Shown in pieces: positions 1-8,038 of a stretch of 15,176 nucleotides of DNA. The first letter of the stretch is position 1. The number at the start of each line of letters is the position of its first letter. The DNA is from Acidobacteriota bacterium (GTDB taxonomy: Bacteria; Acidobacteriota; Terriglobia; Bryobacterales; Bryobacteraceae), in contig VFZQ01000038.1 of assembly GCA_016871135.1 (NCBI GenBank), positions 1 through 15,176 on the forward strand. The letters run 5' to 3'. Position numbers and translations under genes: made by a program. The notes beneath the pieces were generated by a model. That model saw only the letters and a program-made list of their open reading frames with translations, did no database searches and was not told where the DNA came from.

Positions 1-65
1 AATCACGACGCACGCCTGCAGGGTTGCCCATATCCCAGTTTACACCGGACGCTTGAAAGTCGTCT
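1..65. other. Window edge, downstream of the barrel gene
   Basis: These 65 bases lie 3' of the minus-strand barrel gene. Read on the minus strand, one frame is open from just past a TAA at 71-73 to the window edge and would encode YRDDFQASGVNWDMGNPAGV and a few more residues. It has no start codon here. It could be a displaced tail of the barrel protein, the inside of another gene, or chance. No terminator-like hairpin is evident. Confidence 0.3.
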
Positions 66-1349
66 CTATATTATGCGGGACTCAATAATGTCCACGCTTA
101 TGGCGTCCACCAGGCGATGGGAATAGGAACCCCCAGCAGTCGAAGTCTTCAGCTTTCCGGATGCGAAGCCGAGACTGGACATGCGCGAATGCGCCGCTAG
201 GAAGGTGATCGTACTCCGGCGCGACGACGCATAACTTACCGAAAAATCGATCTGTTCGTTAATCGAAGAGACAAAGAACCCATTCCCCGGAATCACTGCC
301 CGTCCGACGCCGGAGGAAATGGTCGCCCGGCGCACGGTCCGCCGCGCTTGGACCTGTCCGCCGTATAACAGATTGTTAGACTCAAAGACTTCAGTGCCGC
401 TGGACCGGCCCAGTAACTGGGCCAACACCGGATCGAGATTGATCCGGCGGACGCCGACCGTGGATTGCTGCATGCCGGTGAGTGAAATATTCACCTGCCA
501 GTCTCTGCCGAAGTTCCGGCCCGTATGCACGCCGATCATGTGCATGTCGGTGTCGCCGAAGATCTTGAAAAAGTCGAAGTGGGAGAACTGATAACTGACA
601 CCGAGCGATGTTCGTTGATTCAGCCGGTAAACCCAGTCTCCGGAAGCGCCATAGGATTGCATGTCGGCGAGCGAACGCGCCTTGCGGCGAACTGTCGATC
701 CGTTGCCGGCGAATCGGAACGAATTCCGCCGGTCCTTGAAGTAAGTCGCCGATGCCGATGTACCTGCGAAATAGGCGCGCGAATCGAAGAGTTCCGACAG
801 CGGCGCCGCGATAAATTCCGCTTCGCTGATCGAAGTGAATCCTATGTTTCCAAGCACGCGGTTGGAGACACCGCCCATTCCCTGGCCGCTCAGCACCCAG
901 CGGTTCGACAACCGGCCGCTGGCGGCTACGTTGATCCCTTGATTCGATCCGTTGTTGAACGTCGCCTTGTTGAAGTGGGAATATCCGCCGAGATAGTTGA
1001 GACCGATGTAGGCGCGGCTGAATCGATGCTGGCCCGATACGCTAATCGTACCTTCGGCTCCGGCGGAGGCCACCGGCTTGTAGTTCCCGTTTTCATCGAC
1101 AGAGAACCCGAGAATGTTGGAGTTGTAAGTGCCACGCACGCCGGCCGACATCCGGATCGGAATCGACTCGGAACCGGTGATGCCGACGCCCCGGTCTCCG
1201 CGGCCCAACAGGGACGGGCCGTCGTAAAGGCCGGACCCGAATCCGCCGAATCCACCTACATTGAAACCCTGTGCGGCGAGCGTGGCGGCTAGCGCCAGAC
1301 CCAAAACCAAGTAACGTGCGATCAACAATCGGCCTCCATTCCTCTTCAT
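66..1349 (-). CDS. Outer-membrane beta-barrel-like protein, possibly truncated at its C-terminus
   Basis: This 427-residue protein has a basic N-terminus and a hydrophobic stretch (about residues 8-26, LLIARYLVLGLALAATLAAQ) that fit a signal peptide cleaved near residue 27. A Gly/Phe-rich linker follows. From about residue 60 it is a run of short alternating segments with aromatic belts and many Ser/Gly/Asn/Arg (for example RTSLGVSYQFSHFDFF), the usual look of an outer-membrane barrel. The named family is not recognised. The start is the ATG at 1349. An AAGGA lies about 16 bases upstream, farther than ideal. The C-terminus ends DIIESRII, with no terminal aromatic residue and no final amphipathic strand, so the gene may be shortened by a frameshift or nonsense change. 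It is divergent from the YjbQ gene. It probably sits in the outer membrane as a porin-like or structural protein; substrate unknown. Confidence 0.72.
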   Translation of the reverse strand: MKRNGGRLLIARYLVLGLALAATLAAQGFNVGGFGGFGSGLYDGPSLLGRGDRGVGITGSESIPIRMSAGVRGTYNSNILGFSVDENGNYKPVASAGAEGTISVSGQHRFSRAYIGLNYLGGYSHFNKATFNNGSNQGINVAASGRLSNRWVLSGQGMGGVSNRVLGNIGFTSISEAEFIAAPLSELFDSRAYFAGTSASATYFKDRRNSFRFAGNGSTVRRKARSLADMQSYGASGDWVYRLNQRTSLGVSYQFSHFDFFKIFGDTDMHMIGVHTGRNFGRDWQVNISLTGMQQSTVGVRRINLDPVLAQLLGRSSGTEVFESNNLLYGGQVQARRTVRRATISSGVGRAVIPGNGFFVSSINEQIDFSVSYASSRRSTITFLAAHSRMSSLGFASGKLKTSTAGGSYSHRLVDAISVDIIESRII

Positions 1350-1431
1350 CGGCGCACTCAGGCGATTCCTTTACGCTGGAGTCAGTACAATCGGCGTAAG
1401 AACCCGATCTCCTCAGGCTACCAGGAAATAC
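1350..1431. promoter_or_regulatory. Divergent intergenic region with candidate promoter
   Basis: This 82-base spacer separates two divergent starts and must hold both promoters. On the plus strand TACAAT at 1386-1391 resembles a -10 box, but no good -35 box is found 16-18 bases upstream. AGGA at 1423-1426 is a well-placed ribosome binding site for the YjbQ gene. On the minus strand an AAGGA around 1366-1371 may serve the barrel gene. No operator-like palindrome was seen. Confidence 0.3.
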
Positions 1432-1845
1432 ATGAAGTCACACACCGAATACCTTTTGTTTGAAACGGCGAGGCTGCGCGAATTCGTCAATATCACGGAC
1501 CGCGTGGAATCCGCACTGGCCAAAAGCGGCGTCCGGGAAGGAATGATTCTGATTTCGGCGATGCACATCACGGCGGGTGTTTGGGTCAACGATGCCGAGG
1601 ACGGACTGTTGGCCGACATCGGCGACTGGCTGGAACACCTGGCGCCGTATAAGAAGGACTACCGCCATCACCGCACCGGCGAAACCAACGGCGACGCGCA
1701 TTTGAAGAGCCTGCTCGTGCATCATCAGGTCATCGTTCCGGTGACAGACGGTAAGCTCGATTTGGGGCCGTGGCAGCAGGTGTACTACGCCGAGTTCGAC
1801 GGACGGCGCAAGAAACGCGTCATTATCAAAGTGATGGGGGAGTAA
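1432..1845 (+). CDS. yjbQ: YjbQ/UPF0047 family protein
   Basis: This 137-residue protein matches the UPF0047 (YjbQ) family over its whole length, and its size is typical. Visible signatures are HITAGV (residues 45-50), the His/Asn-rich HHRTGETNGDAHLKS (79-93), and the C-terminal HHQVIVPVTDGKLDLGPWQQ (97-116), which carries the family pattern G-x-L-x-L-G-x-W-Q. Several conserved His residues (45, 79, 80, 90, 97, 98) suggest a metal or phosphate site. Members form small soluble oligomers. Some show weak thiamine-phosphate synthase activity in the literature, but the physiological role is not settled. The ATG at 1432 has AGGA five bases upstream. It is followed after 50 bases by the DUF4139 gene, which has no evident functional tie to it. 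Confidence 0.92.
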   Translation: MKSHTEYLLFETARLREFVNITDRVESALAKSGVREGMILISAMHITAGVWVNDAEDGLLADIGDWLEHLAPYKKDYRHHRTGETNGDAHLKSLLVHHQVIVPVTDGKLDLGPWQQVYYAEFDGRRKKRVIIKVMGE

Positions 1846-1848
1846 GCG

Positions 1849-1881
1849 ATGAAAGGAACCGTCGCGCGGCGTTATCTATGA
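1849..1881 (+). CDS. Possible 10-residue leader mini-ORF
   Basis: Between the YjbQ stop and the DUF4139 start lies ATG-(9 codons)-TGA encoding MKGTVARRYL. It is preceded by GGGGGAG at about 1836-1842, and its stop overlaps an ATG at 1878 that is in frame with the next gene. It may let ribosomes pass from one gene to the next, or be chance. There is no codon bias or homology to support it. Confidence 0.15.
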   Translation: MKGTVARRYL

Positions 1882-1884
1882 ATC

Positions 1885-1890
1885 AAGGAG
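1885..1890 (+). promoter_or_regulatory. Ribosome binding site deciding the DUF4139 start
   Basis: AAGGAG ends five bases before the ATG at 1896. An in-frame ATG at 1878 and the longer reading frame from 1770 lack such a site and would put a polar stretch in front of the signal peptide. The site therefore supports 1896 as the start. Confidence 0.75.
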
Positions 1891-1895
1891 ACGAT

Positions 1896-3869
1896 ATGAA
1901 GAATCCGATTGTGCCCGCGGTGTTAGCCGCGGCTTCGATGGCCGCGGCGGAGCTGCCCGTCAAACGCGTGGTGCTGTACAAGCACGGGGTTGGGTATTTT
2001 GAGCGGAACGGAGATTTGACGAGCGGGGAGTCGGCGCGCCTGGACTTCAAGGCGTCGGATATGAACGACGTGCTGAAGTCGTTGACGGTCGTCGAGACCG
2101 GTGGCGGCAAAGTGACGGGGTTGCGGTATGACTCGTCGACGCCGCTGGATAAACGGCTGGGCGAGTACTCGTTCTCTGTCGGCGCCGAAGTGCCGATGGC
2201 CAAGTTCCTCGATCAGTTCAAAGGCGCGCGGATCGAATTGGATTCGGCCGCGGGCGTGATCGTCAGCGCGCGGACGCTGGCGCCGTCGAACGATCAACCA
2301 CAGCGGGATCTGGTTGTGGTCATGACAGACACAAACGAACTGCGGACGATCGACTTGTCCGCCGTTACGAAGATCAAACTCGCCGACAATGTTCTGCAGC
2401 AGCAGTTGCGCGATTATCTCGGCGCGATGGCCGGCGCGCGCACCAGGGAGCAACGGAGCGTATACATCGATTCGACCGACGCCCGCGCGCGCAAGATTTC
2501 GGCGTCGTACTTGATTCCCACCCCGATCTGGAAGTCGAGCTACCGGCTCATCTTCCGCAACGATCCGAAGCCCTTGCTCGAAGGCTGGGCGATTATCGAC
2601 AACACCACCAACGACGATTGGACCAATATCCGGTTGTCGCTGGTTTCCGGCAAACCGGTTTCGTTTCAAAGCCGGTTGTACGATCCGAAGTTCATTACGC
2701 GGCCGTTCGCGGAACTTGCGGAGGAGGAAGCGGCCGCGCCGGTGCTTTACGCCGGGGCGGTTGCCAGCGCCGCTCCCGCGCCACCAGCGAATGCGCCGCG
2801 AGCGGCCAAGATGGCCGCCGGCGTGGGGCGAATGGCGATGGCTGAAGCGGTGGCAGCGGATGAATTTCGCTTGCAAGAGAGCAACGTTGCCGTGCAAACC
2901 GAAGGCCGCGATTTGGGCGAGCTATTCGAATACGCCTTCGGCAATCCGGTCACTGTGCGCCGCAATCAATCGGCGATGTTGCCATTCCTGCAACAGCCCC
3001 TTGACGCGCGGAAACTTCTCATCTATAGCGACCGCTCGCAACAGAACCCGCGCACGGCCGCGGAGCTGACCAACGCAACCGGCAAGACGCTCGACGGCGG
3101 CCCAATCACGGTGTTCGACAACGATGCCTACGCCGGCGAGGCGCTGGTGGAAACCGTAAAGTCGGGCGACAAACGGCTGATCAGCTACGGCGTCGATCTT
3201 GGCACGCGCATCACCACCAAGATCGATTCGGGCAATCAGCGCTACTTGGAATTTAGCGCCAAACGAGGCATCGTCACCGCGAAATCGGGCGTCGAAGAAA
3301 CGACCGTCTTCACGATCAAGAATGTCGACGCGCGCGCCAAGACGCTAATCATCGAACACCCGATTCGGTACAACTACAAGCTCCTGAATCAGAAGCCCAC
3401 CGAAACGACTGCCAATATGAATCGCTTCACGGTCGCACTAAAGCCGTCCTCGGAAGACAGCTTCACGATCAAGGAAGACTTCGTACACGATCAAGTGATT
3501 TCGCTGTCGTCGTCGTCACCGGATTACATCGCCGCGTTGATGGTGAACCGCACGCTGTCGGCCGCCGGCCGCAAGGCGCTCGAATCCGTCGCGAATCAAA
3601 AGCGTCAGATCGCCGAAGCCGACCGCGCCGCCCGCGCGGCCGAGCAACGCATCGCCGAGTTGACCAAAGACCAGGAGCGGTTGCGGCAAAATATTTCGAG
3701 CTTGAACTCGATCTCCGGGCAGCAGGAGACGGTCCAGCGCTACGCCCGCGATCTGGCGGCGCGCGAGCAACAGATCGTCACCCTGCGCGATCGGGCCACC
3801 GAACAGCAGCAGAAAAAGTCTTCCCTCGAAGCCGAGCTCAATGCGATGCTAGAGAAATTGGAATTCTGA
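1896..3869 (+). CDS. Secreted DUF4139-domain protein with C-terminal coiled coil
   Basis: This 657-residue protein begins with a short signal peptide (MKNPIVPAVLAAASMAAA, cleavage near 18-19). A conserved N-terminal block follows (KRVVLYKHGVGYFERNG, 23-39). The DUF4139 core is recognisable at about 201-260: SYLIPTPIWKSSYRLIF, then WAIIDNTTNDDWTNIRLSLV and SGKP, the usual 'Y-x-x-P-x-W-x-x-x-Y ... N-x-T-x-x-D-W' arrangement. It is interrupted by an Ala/Pro-rich, probably disordered stretch (about 274-322), then resumes as beta-rich sequence to about 550. Residues 560-655 are charged heptad-like sequence rich in Gln, Glu, Arg and Ala, a likely coiled coil. The family lacks an agreed function; some relatives are annotated as mucoidy inhibitors. 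The stop overlaps the start of the next gene by one base (TGATG), indicating coupled translation. Location is probably periplasmic or envelope. Confidence 0.85.
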   Translation: MKNPIVPAVLAAASMAAAELPVKRVVLYKHGVGYFERNGDLTSGESARLDFKASDMNDVLKSLTVVETGGGKVTGLRYDSSTPLDKRLGEYSFSVGAEVPMAKFLDQFKGARIELDSAAGVIVSARTLAPSNDQPQRDLVVVMTDTNELRTIDLSAVTKIKLADNVLQQQLRDYLGAMAGARTREQRSVYIDSTDARARKISASYLIPTPIWKSSYRLIFRNDPKPLLEGWAIIDNTTNDDWTNIRLSLVSGKPVSFQSRLYDPKFITRPFAELAEEEAAAPVLYAGAVASAAPAPPANAPRAAKMAAGVGRMAMAEAVAADEFRLQESNVAVQTEGRDLGELFEYAFGNPVTVRRNQSAMLPFLQQPLDARKLLIYSDRSQQNPRTAAELTNATGKTLDGGPITVFDNDAYAGEALVETVKSGDKRLISYGVDLGTRITTKIDSGNQRYLEFSAKRGIVTAKSGVEETTVFTIKNVDARAKTLIIEHPIRYNYKLLNQKPTETTANMNRFTVALKPSSEDSFTIKEDFVHDQVISLSSSSPDYIAALMVNRTLSAAGRKALESVANQKRQIAEADRAARAAEQRIAELTKDQERLRQNISSLNSISGQQETVQRYARDLAAREQQIVTLRDRATEQQQKKSSLEAELNAMLEKLEF

Positions 3870-4705
3870 TGAAGCTGATTCGATACTCTTTCCACGATCA
3901 AGTGCATGCCGGCGTTGTGACCTCCAAGGGCGTTGTGCCGGTGACGGCGATCAACGCCTACACAGGGTCGGACGTTCCCGACACGGTGCTCGGCATTATT
4001 GAAAGCGGCGACCTCGCACCGCTCGGCGCGGCAGAGACGCTGCCCGCGATTCCCTACGATCAGGTGATGCCGCTGCTGCCCTATCCAGTACCGCCGAAAA
4101 TCTGGTGCATCGGGTTGAACTACCACTCGCACGCGGTCGACATCAAAGCCGTGCAGCCGGACGAGCCGGGCTCGTTTATGAAACCCGCGTCGTGCATGTT
4201 CCGGCCGGGCGGCGAAATCGTCCTGCCTCCGGAGCGCGTGACCAATGACGTCGACGCCGAGGGCGAGTTGGCCATCGTCATCGGCAAGCGCTCGCAGTAC
4301 TTGAAAGACCACGCCGGGGCGCTGGATGCCATCTTCGGCTACACCGTGACTCTGGATCTGACGGCGCTTGACGTGTTGGCGAAGAATCCGCGCTATCTAA
4401 CCCGCTCGAAGAGCTTCGATACGTTCTTCAGCTTCGGCCCGGTGATTGTGACCAAGGACGAGATCGCCGATGTCGACGCGCTCGAAGTGTTGACCGAACA
4501 CAACGGCGAAGTCTTCTCGCGCGACTTCGTGCGCAACATGAAGACGCGGCCGCTCGAACTGGTGCGATTTCACAGCGATTATCAGACGCTGCATCCGGGC
4601 GATGTCATCTCGACCGGTTGCCCGAAGGGCGCTCGGATCAAACGCGGCGATCGCGTGGGCGGGCGCATTGAAGGCGTCGGCGCGATCGCGGCGACGGTTC
4701 GATAG
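3869..4705 (+). CDS. Fumarylacetoacetate hydrolase (FAH) family protein
   Basis: This 278-residue soluble enzyme has the FAH fold, with an N-terminal cap (1-70) and the catalytic domain (about 75-278). Metal-ligand motifs are DAEGELAIVIGK (E131, E133) and TLDLTALD (D163). The KSFDTF segment supplies the catalytic-type Lys181, and LHPGDVISTGCPKG (241-254) and GDRVGGRIEGVG (260-271) are the usual C-terminal signatures. Family members cleave or decarboxylate beta-keto acids, or dehydrate keto-sugar acids, with Mg2+ or Mn2+. The substrate cannot be told. The usual N-D-V-S/T-A-R-D motif reads L-D-L-T-A-L-D here, so the common Arg is Leu167, which hints at a divergent substrate or lowered activity. 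It starts inside the stop of the DUF4139 gene, so the two are co-translated although no pathway links them. Confidence 0.9.
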   Translation: MKLIRYSFHDQVHAGVVTSKGVVPVTAINAYTGSDVPDTVLGIIESGDLAPLGAAETLPAIPYDQVMPLLPYPVPPKIWCIGLNYHSHAVDIKAVQPDEPGSFMKPASCMFRPGGEIVLPPERVTNDVDAEGELAIVIGKRSQYLKDHAGALDAIFGYTVTLDLTALDVLAKNPRYLTRSKSFDTFFSFGPVIVTKDEIADVDALEVLTEHNGEVFSRDFVRNMKTRPLELVRFHSDYQTLHPGDVISTGCPKGARIKRGDRVGGRIEGVGAIAATVR

Positions 4706-4717
4706 ACTGGAAGTATT

Positions 4718-5074
4718 GTGACATCTGCAATCAAACGGGCGATCTTTCTGGAGTATCCACGTGCGTCGTGGCAATACGACATCATCGTCATCGCGATCCT
4801 TGCGTTCATCTTTCTTACGCCGCGCGAGGTGTTCCGCGATCAGCCGCGGGCATCGAGCATCGTGCTGTTACCGAGCGAGTCGGCTGGCACGGAAGTATTC
4901 TATCTGGAGCCGAAACTCCTGGCCGATGTGCCGGAAGGCGAGCGCTATCAGAAGGCCGCGCAAATGCTGGAACGCCGCGACGGGAAGAAGTTGCAGCTCT
5001 ACCGGCTGACGCCCATTTTCGATTCCGAGCAAGAGATCAAGGGTTTCATGGCGTACACGAAGCTGGTGCGGTAA
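4718..5074 (+). CDS. Small single-pass membrane protein of unknown function
   Basis: This 118-residue protein has a short cytosolic N-terminus containing basic residues, one membrane segment (about 19-35, with the core YDIIVIAILAFIFLTP) and a mixed alpha/beta tail of about 80 residues, presumably periplasmic. No catalytic motif is evident and the family is not recognised. The start is GTG at 4718, preceded by GGAAG at 4709-4713. It lies 12 bases after the FAH stop and 34 bases before the LolA-like gene, and its codon use is like its neighbours', so it is probably real and part of the same transcript. The position beside a lipoprotein carrier suggests an envelope role, but that is inference only. 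Confidence 0.72.
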   Translation: MTSAIKRAIFLEYPRASWQYDIIVIAILAFIFLTPREVFRDQPRASSIVLLPSESAGTEVFYLEPKLLADVPEGERYQKAAQMLERRDGKKLQLYRLTPIFDSEQEIKGFMAYTKLVR

Positions 5075-5108
5075 CCGGCGAGGGCGCGCAGACATCCAAG
5101 GGAGTGAG

Positions 5109-5777
5109 ATGAGACTTTCGCTGCTGCTGTTGACGTTCGTGTCCGCCTACGCGGCGGAATCGTTGCAGGCCGTGCAGGCGCGGATGGATAAGGCTGCGGC
5201 CGAGTTCACGTCGCTGAAGTCGCGCGTGAAGAAGGTTAGCTACACGGCCATCATCAAGGACACTACAACCGAGACGGGCGAGTTCATCATCAAGAAAATG
5301 AAGGGCGGCGACGTGCGCGTGCGGATGGAAGTGGAGAAGCCGGATGTGCGGTCGATTGCGCTGTCGCGCAAGAAGTACGAAGTGTTTCTGCCGAAGATCA
5401 ACACGGTGCAGGAGTACGATCTGAGCCAGTACGGAAAGTTGATCGACCAGTTTCTGCTGCTGGGTTTCGGCACGCCGGTGGCCGAGTTGCAAAAAAGCTA
5501 CACGATGCGCGTGACGGGGGCCGAGTCTATCGACGGCAAAGCGGCGACGAAGGTGGAACTGACCCCAAAGGCCGACATTATTAAAGCCCACTTGAAGTTG
5601 ATCGAAGTATGGATTCCGCCCAACGACGGGAATCCGGTGCAGCAGAAGTTCACGCAGCCGAGCGGCGACTACATTTTAACGACCTACTTCGACGTGAAAG
5701 TGAATCCGCTGTTGAAGGACGCCGATGTGCAGTTGACCCTGCCGAAAAATGTGAAGCGCGAGAAGCCGCAGAAGTAG
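5109..5777 (+). CDS. LolA-like outer-membrane lipoprotein carrier protein
   Basis: This 222-residue exported protein has a short signal peptide (MRLSLLLLTFVSAYA, cleavage before AES). The mature part follows the LolA/LolB plan: an N-terminal helix (SLQAVQARMDKAAAEF), then antiparallel strands of an incomplete barrel, including FIIKKMKGGDVRVRMEVEKP and the KKYEVFLPKINTVQEYDLS segment. The last third (VEVWIPP-like IEVWIPPNDGNPVQQKF, then DYILTTYFDVKVNPLL) matches the typical end of the LolA fold. The family carries lipoproteins across the periplasm from LolCDE to LolB. A general lipid-binding or lipoprotein-sorting variant (COG2834-type) is equally possible. AAGGGAG at 5098-5104 gives a strong ribosome binding site. 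No LolB or LolCDE gene is adjacent. It lies 20 bases before the cytochrome-domain gene. Confidence 0.82.
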   Translation: MRLSLLLLTFVSAYAAESLQAVQARMDKAAAEFTSLKSRVKKVSYTAIIKDTTTETGEFIIKKMKGGDVRVRMEVEKPDVRSIALSRKKYEVFLPKINTVQEYDLSQYGKLIDQFLLLGFGTPVAELQKSYTMRVTGAESIDGKAATKVELTPKADIIKAHLKLIEVWIPPNDGNPVQQKFTQPSGDYILTTYFDVKVNPLLKDADVQLTLPKNVKREKPQK

Positions 5778-5797
5778 ACGAGATAGAATAGTCGGCG

Positions 5798-8038
5798 ATG
5801 CTTGCGCCGTTGTTGCTGGCCGCGGCTTTCGCCGCCCCGCCGGATTTTGAACGCGATGTGAAGCCGCTGCTGACGCGGCGGTGCATGGCGTGTCACGGAC
5901 CGGCGTTGCAGAAGAGCCATCTGCGTGTGGATCAACGCGCGAGCTTGCTAAAGGGTGGGGAAAGCGGCGTCGCCGCGATCGTCGCGGGCGATAGCGAGCG
6001 AAGTCTCTTGATTCGGTATGTGGCGGATGCGTCGTCGAAGATCGTCATGCCGCCGGCGGGGCCGCGGTTGTCAGCCGCTGAAGTGGATTTACTCCGTGCA
6101 TGGATCGATAGCGGCGCGGCGATGCCGGGGGCTGTCGCCGCCGCTGAGAAGCCCGATCCGCGCCTCGCGCACTGGGCATTTCAGAACCTGCCGGCCGTGC
6201 GGCGCGGCAGTATCGATGGCTTCATCAACGCGCGGCTCGCGTCCAGGAAGTGGAAGCCGGCGCCACGCGCGTCGAACCAAGATCTGCTGCGCAGGTTGTA
6301 TCTGGACGTGATAGGCCTGCCGCCAACAATAGAAGAGCAGGATCGATTCGAAGGCAACTTCGCACGCGAGATCGACCGGCTGCTGGCGCGCCCGGAGTAC
6401 GGAGAACGATGGGCGAGACACTGGCTCGACGTCGTGCGCTACGCCGATACAAATGCGTACGAGCGCGATGCCGTGAAACCCGAGGTGTGGAAGTATCGCG
6501 ACTGGGTGATTCGCTCGTTGAACGCCGACAAGCCCTATGACCGGTTTCTGACCGAGCAGCTGGCCGGCGATGAGTTGCCGGACGCGAACGCCGAGACGAT
6601 GATCGCGACCGGCTACTACCGGCTCGGGCCTTGGGACGACGAGCCAGCCGATCCGGCCGAGGACCGCTTCGACCAGCTCGACGATATGATCAGCACGACC
6701 TCGCAAGCGGTGCTCGGGCTGACGTTGGGTTGCGCACGTTGCCATAATCACAAGTTTGAGCCGCTGACGACGCGCGATTACTATTCGATGGCGGCGGTGT
6801 TCAACGGATTGCAGCGGCCCCGTAACGGACGCACGGAGGTGACGCGGCCGATCGGTACGCGCGCGGAGGTGGCACACTATGCGGCGCATCGCGAGGCATG
6901 GTTGAAGGGCTCGGCGTCGAAGCTCGGCGCCGATGTGCGTGCGGCGTTTCTAATCGAGGCGAAGGATCGCACGGAAGCGCAAAAGAAGCTGGTGCGCGAG
7001 AACGAGAAAGTGCTGGAGGCGGAGTTGGCGATTCCGCAGGGCTATTTCATGGAAGAGCGAGGCGCGGCGCCCGGCGCAATGCACATCATGATTCGCGGCA
7101 AGGCGAGCGCGCCCGGGCCGGAAGTTGGACCCGATGTGCCGGCGATCTTGCGAATGCCGCCGCTTGCCCCCGTCGCCCGAGAAACCAGCGGGCGGCGATT
7201 GGCGCTGGCGCGCGCAATGACCTCGCGCGACAATCCGTTGACGGCGCGCGTCATCGTTAATCGCGTTTGGCAATGGCACTTCGGCGAAGGCCTGGTACGC
7301 ACGGCAAGCGACTTCGGTGTGATGGGCGATAAGCCTTCGCATCCGGAACTGCTCGACTGGCTGGCGGTTTGGTTCATGGATAACGGATGGTCCTTGAAGA
7401 AACTGCACAAGCTCATTCTGATGAGCGACGCGTATCAGCGATCGTCGCAATCGATCGCCGTGTACGCGGCGGAAGATCCGGACAATCGTCTGCTCTGGCG
7501 GTTTCCGTATCGGCGTTTGGAGGCCGAGCCGCTGCTCGATTCGATGCTCGCGGTGAGCGGCAAGTTGAATCGCGAAATGTATGGGCCGCATGTGTATCCG
7601 CACGTGGCGAAAGAGGCGTTGGAGGGCTCGTCGGATCCCGACAAAATCTGGAAGCCGTATGAAGAAGAGAAGGCCTCGCGGCGCGCGATCTACTACATCG
7701 TCAAGCGGTCGTTGATGGTTCCGCTGATGGAGGTCCTTGACCTTTGCGATACGGCGCGTACGGCTGCGAAGCGGCAGCACACGGCGGTCGCAACGCAGGC
7801 GCTGCAACTGTTCAACGGTGATTTCGTCAACCGGCAGGCGCGCCACTTCGCGGCCCGTTTGCGCGCGGAAGCCGGCGATAACCAAGACGCACAGATCGAA
7901 CGCGCTTATCGGCTGGCGCTGGCGCGGCGGCCGTCGGCGGCCGAGAAGGCGGCCATGCGTGTGTTCTTACAACGGAGTAGTTTAGAAGAGATGGCGCGCG
8001 TGATCTTCAACCTGAACGAGTTTGCGTATGCGAATTGA
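5798..8038 (+). CDS. PSCyt1-DUF1549-DUF1553 domain protein (Planctomycete-type cytochrome c)
   Basis: This 746-residue protein has a very short signal peptide (MLAPLLLAAAFAAP). The PSCyt1 cytochrome domain (about 15-115) has a haem motif CMACH (29-33) and a candidate axial Met84 in KIVMPPAGP. DUF1549 (about 135-335) contains GSIDGFINARL, LYLDVIGLPPT and YGERWARHWLDVVRYADT, and ends with a second CxxCH, CARCH (312-316), in the family signature NHKFEPLTTRDYYS. DUF1553 (about 465-715) contains NPLTARVIVNRVWQWHFGEG and the DNGWSLKKLHKLI region. Length and domain order are normal for the family. Such proteins are abundant in Planctomycetes and Bryobacterales, usually next to a DUF1501 gene as here; an electron-transfer or polysaccharide-related role has been suspected but not shown. 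The start has only a weak ribosome binding site. The stop overlaps the DUF1501 start. Confidence 0.93.
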   Translation: MLAPLLLAAAFAAPPDFERDVKPLLTRRCMACHGPALQKSHLRVDQRASLLKGGESGVAAIVAGDSERSLLIRYVADASSKIVMPPAGPRLSAAEVDLLRAWIDSGAAMPGAVAAAEKPDPRLAHWAFQNLPAVRRGSIDGFINARLASRKWKPAPRASNQDLLRRLYLDVIGLPPTIEEQDRFEGNFAREIDRLLARPEYGERWARHWLDVVRYADTNAYERDAVKPEVWKYRDWVIRSLNADKPYDRFLTEQLAGDELPDANAETMIATGYYRLGPWDDEPADPAEDRFDQLDDMISTTSQAVLGLTLGCARCHNHKFEPLTTRDYYSMAAVFNGLQRPRNGRTEVTRPIGTRAEVAHYAAHREAWLKGSASKLGADVRAAFLIEAKDRTEAQKKLVRENEKVLEAELAIPQGYFMEERGAAPGAMHIMIRGKASAPGPEVGPDVPAILRMPPLAPVARETSGRRLALARAMTSRDNPLTARVIVNRVWQWHFGEGLVRTASDFGVMGDKPSHPELLDWLAVWFMDNGWSLKKLHKLILMSDAYQRSSQSIAVYAAEDPDNRLLWRFPYRRLEAEPLLDSMLAVSGKLNREMYGPHVYPHVAKEALEGSSDPDKIWKPYEEEKASRRAIYYIVKRSLMVPLMEVLDLCDTARTAAKRQHTAVATQALQLFNGDFVNRQARHFAARLRAEAGDNQDAQIERAYRLALARRPSAAEKAAMRVFLQRSSLEEMARVIFNLNEFAYAN

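Noticed and set aside
1923..2897. 324-codon open frame on the minus strand
   Set aside because: Antisense to the DUF4139 gene, Arg-rich, no recognisable motif.
6950..7885. 311-codon open frame on the minus strand
   Set aside because: Antisense to DUF1553, with no motif and biased composition.
5798..8038. Second CxxCH (312-316) as evidence of a true di-haem cytochrome
   Set aside because: The motif is a standard part of the DUF1549 signature, so haem attachment there cannot be assumed.
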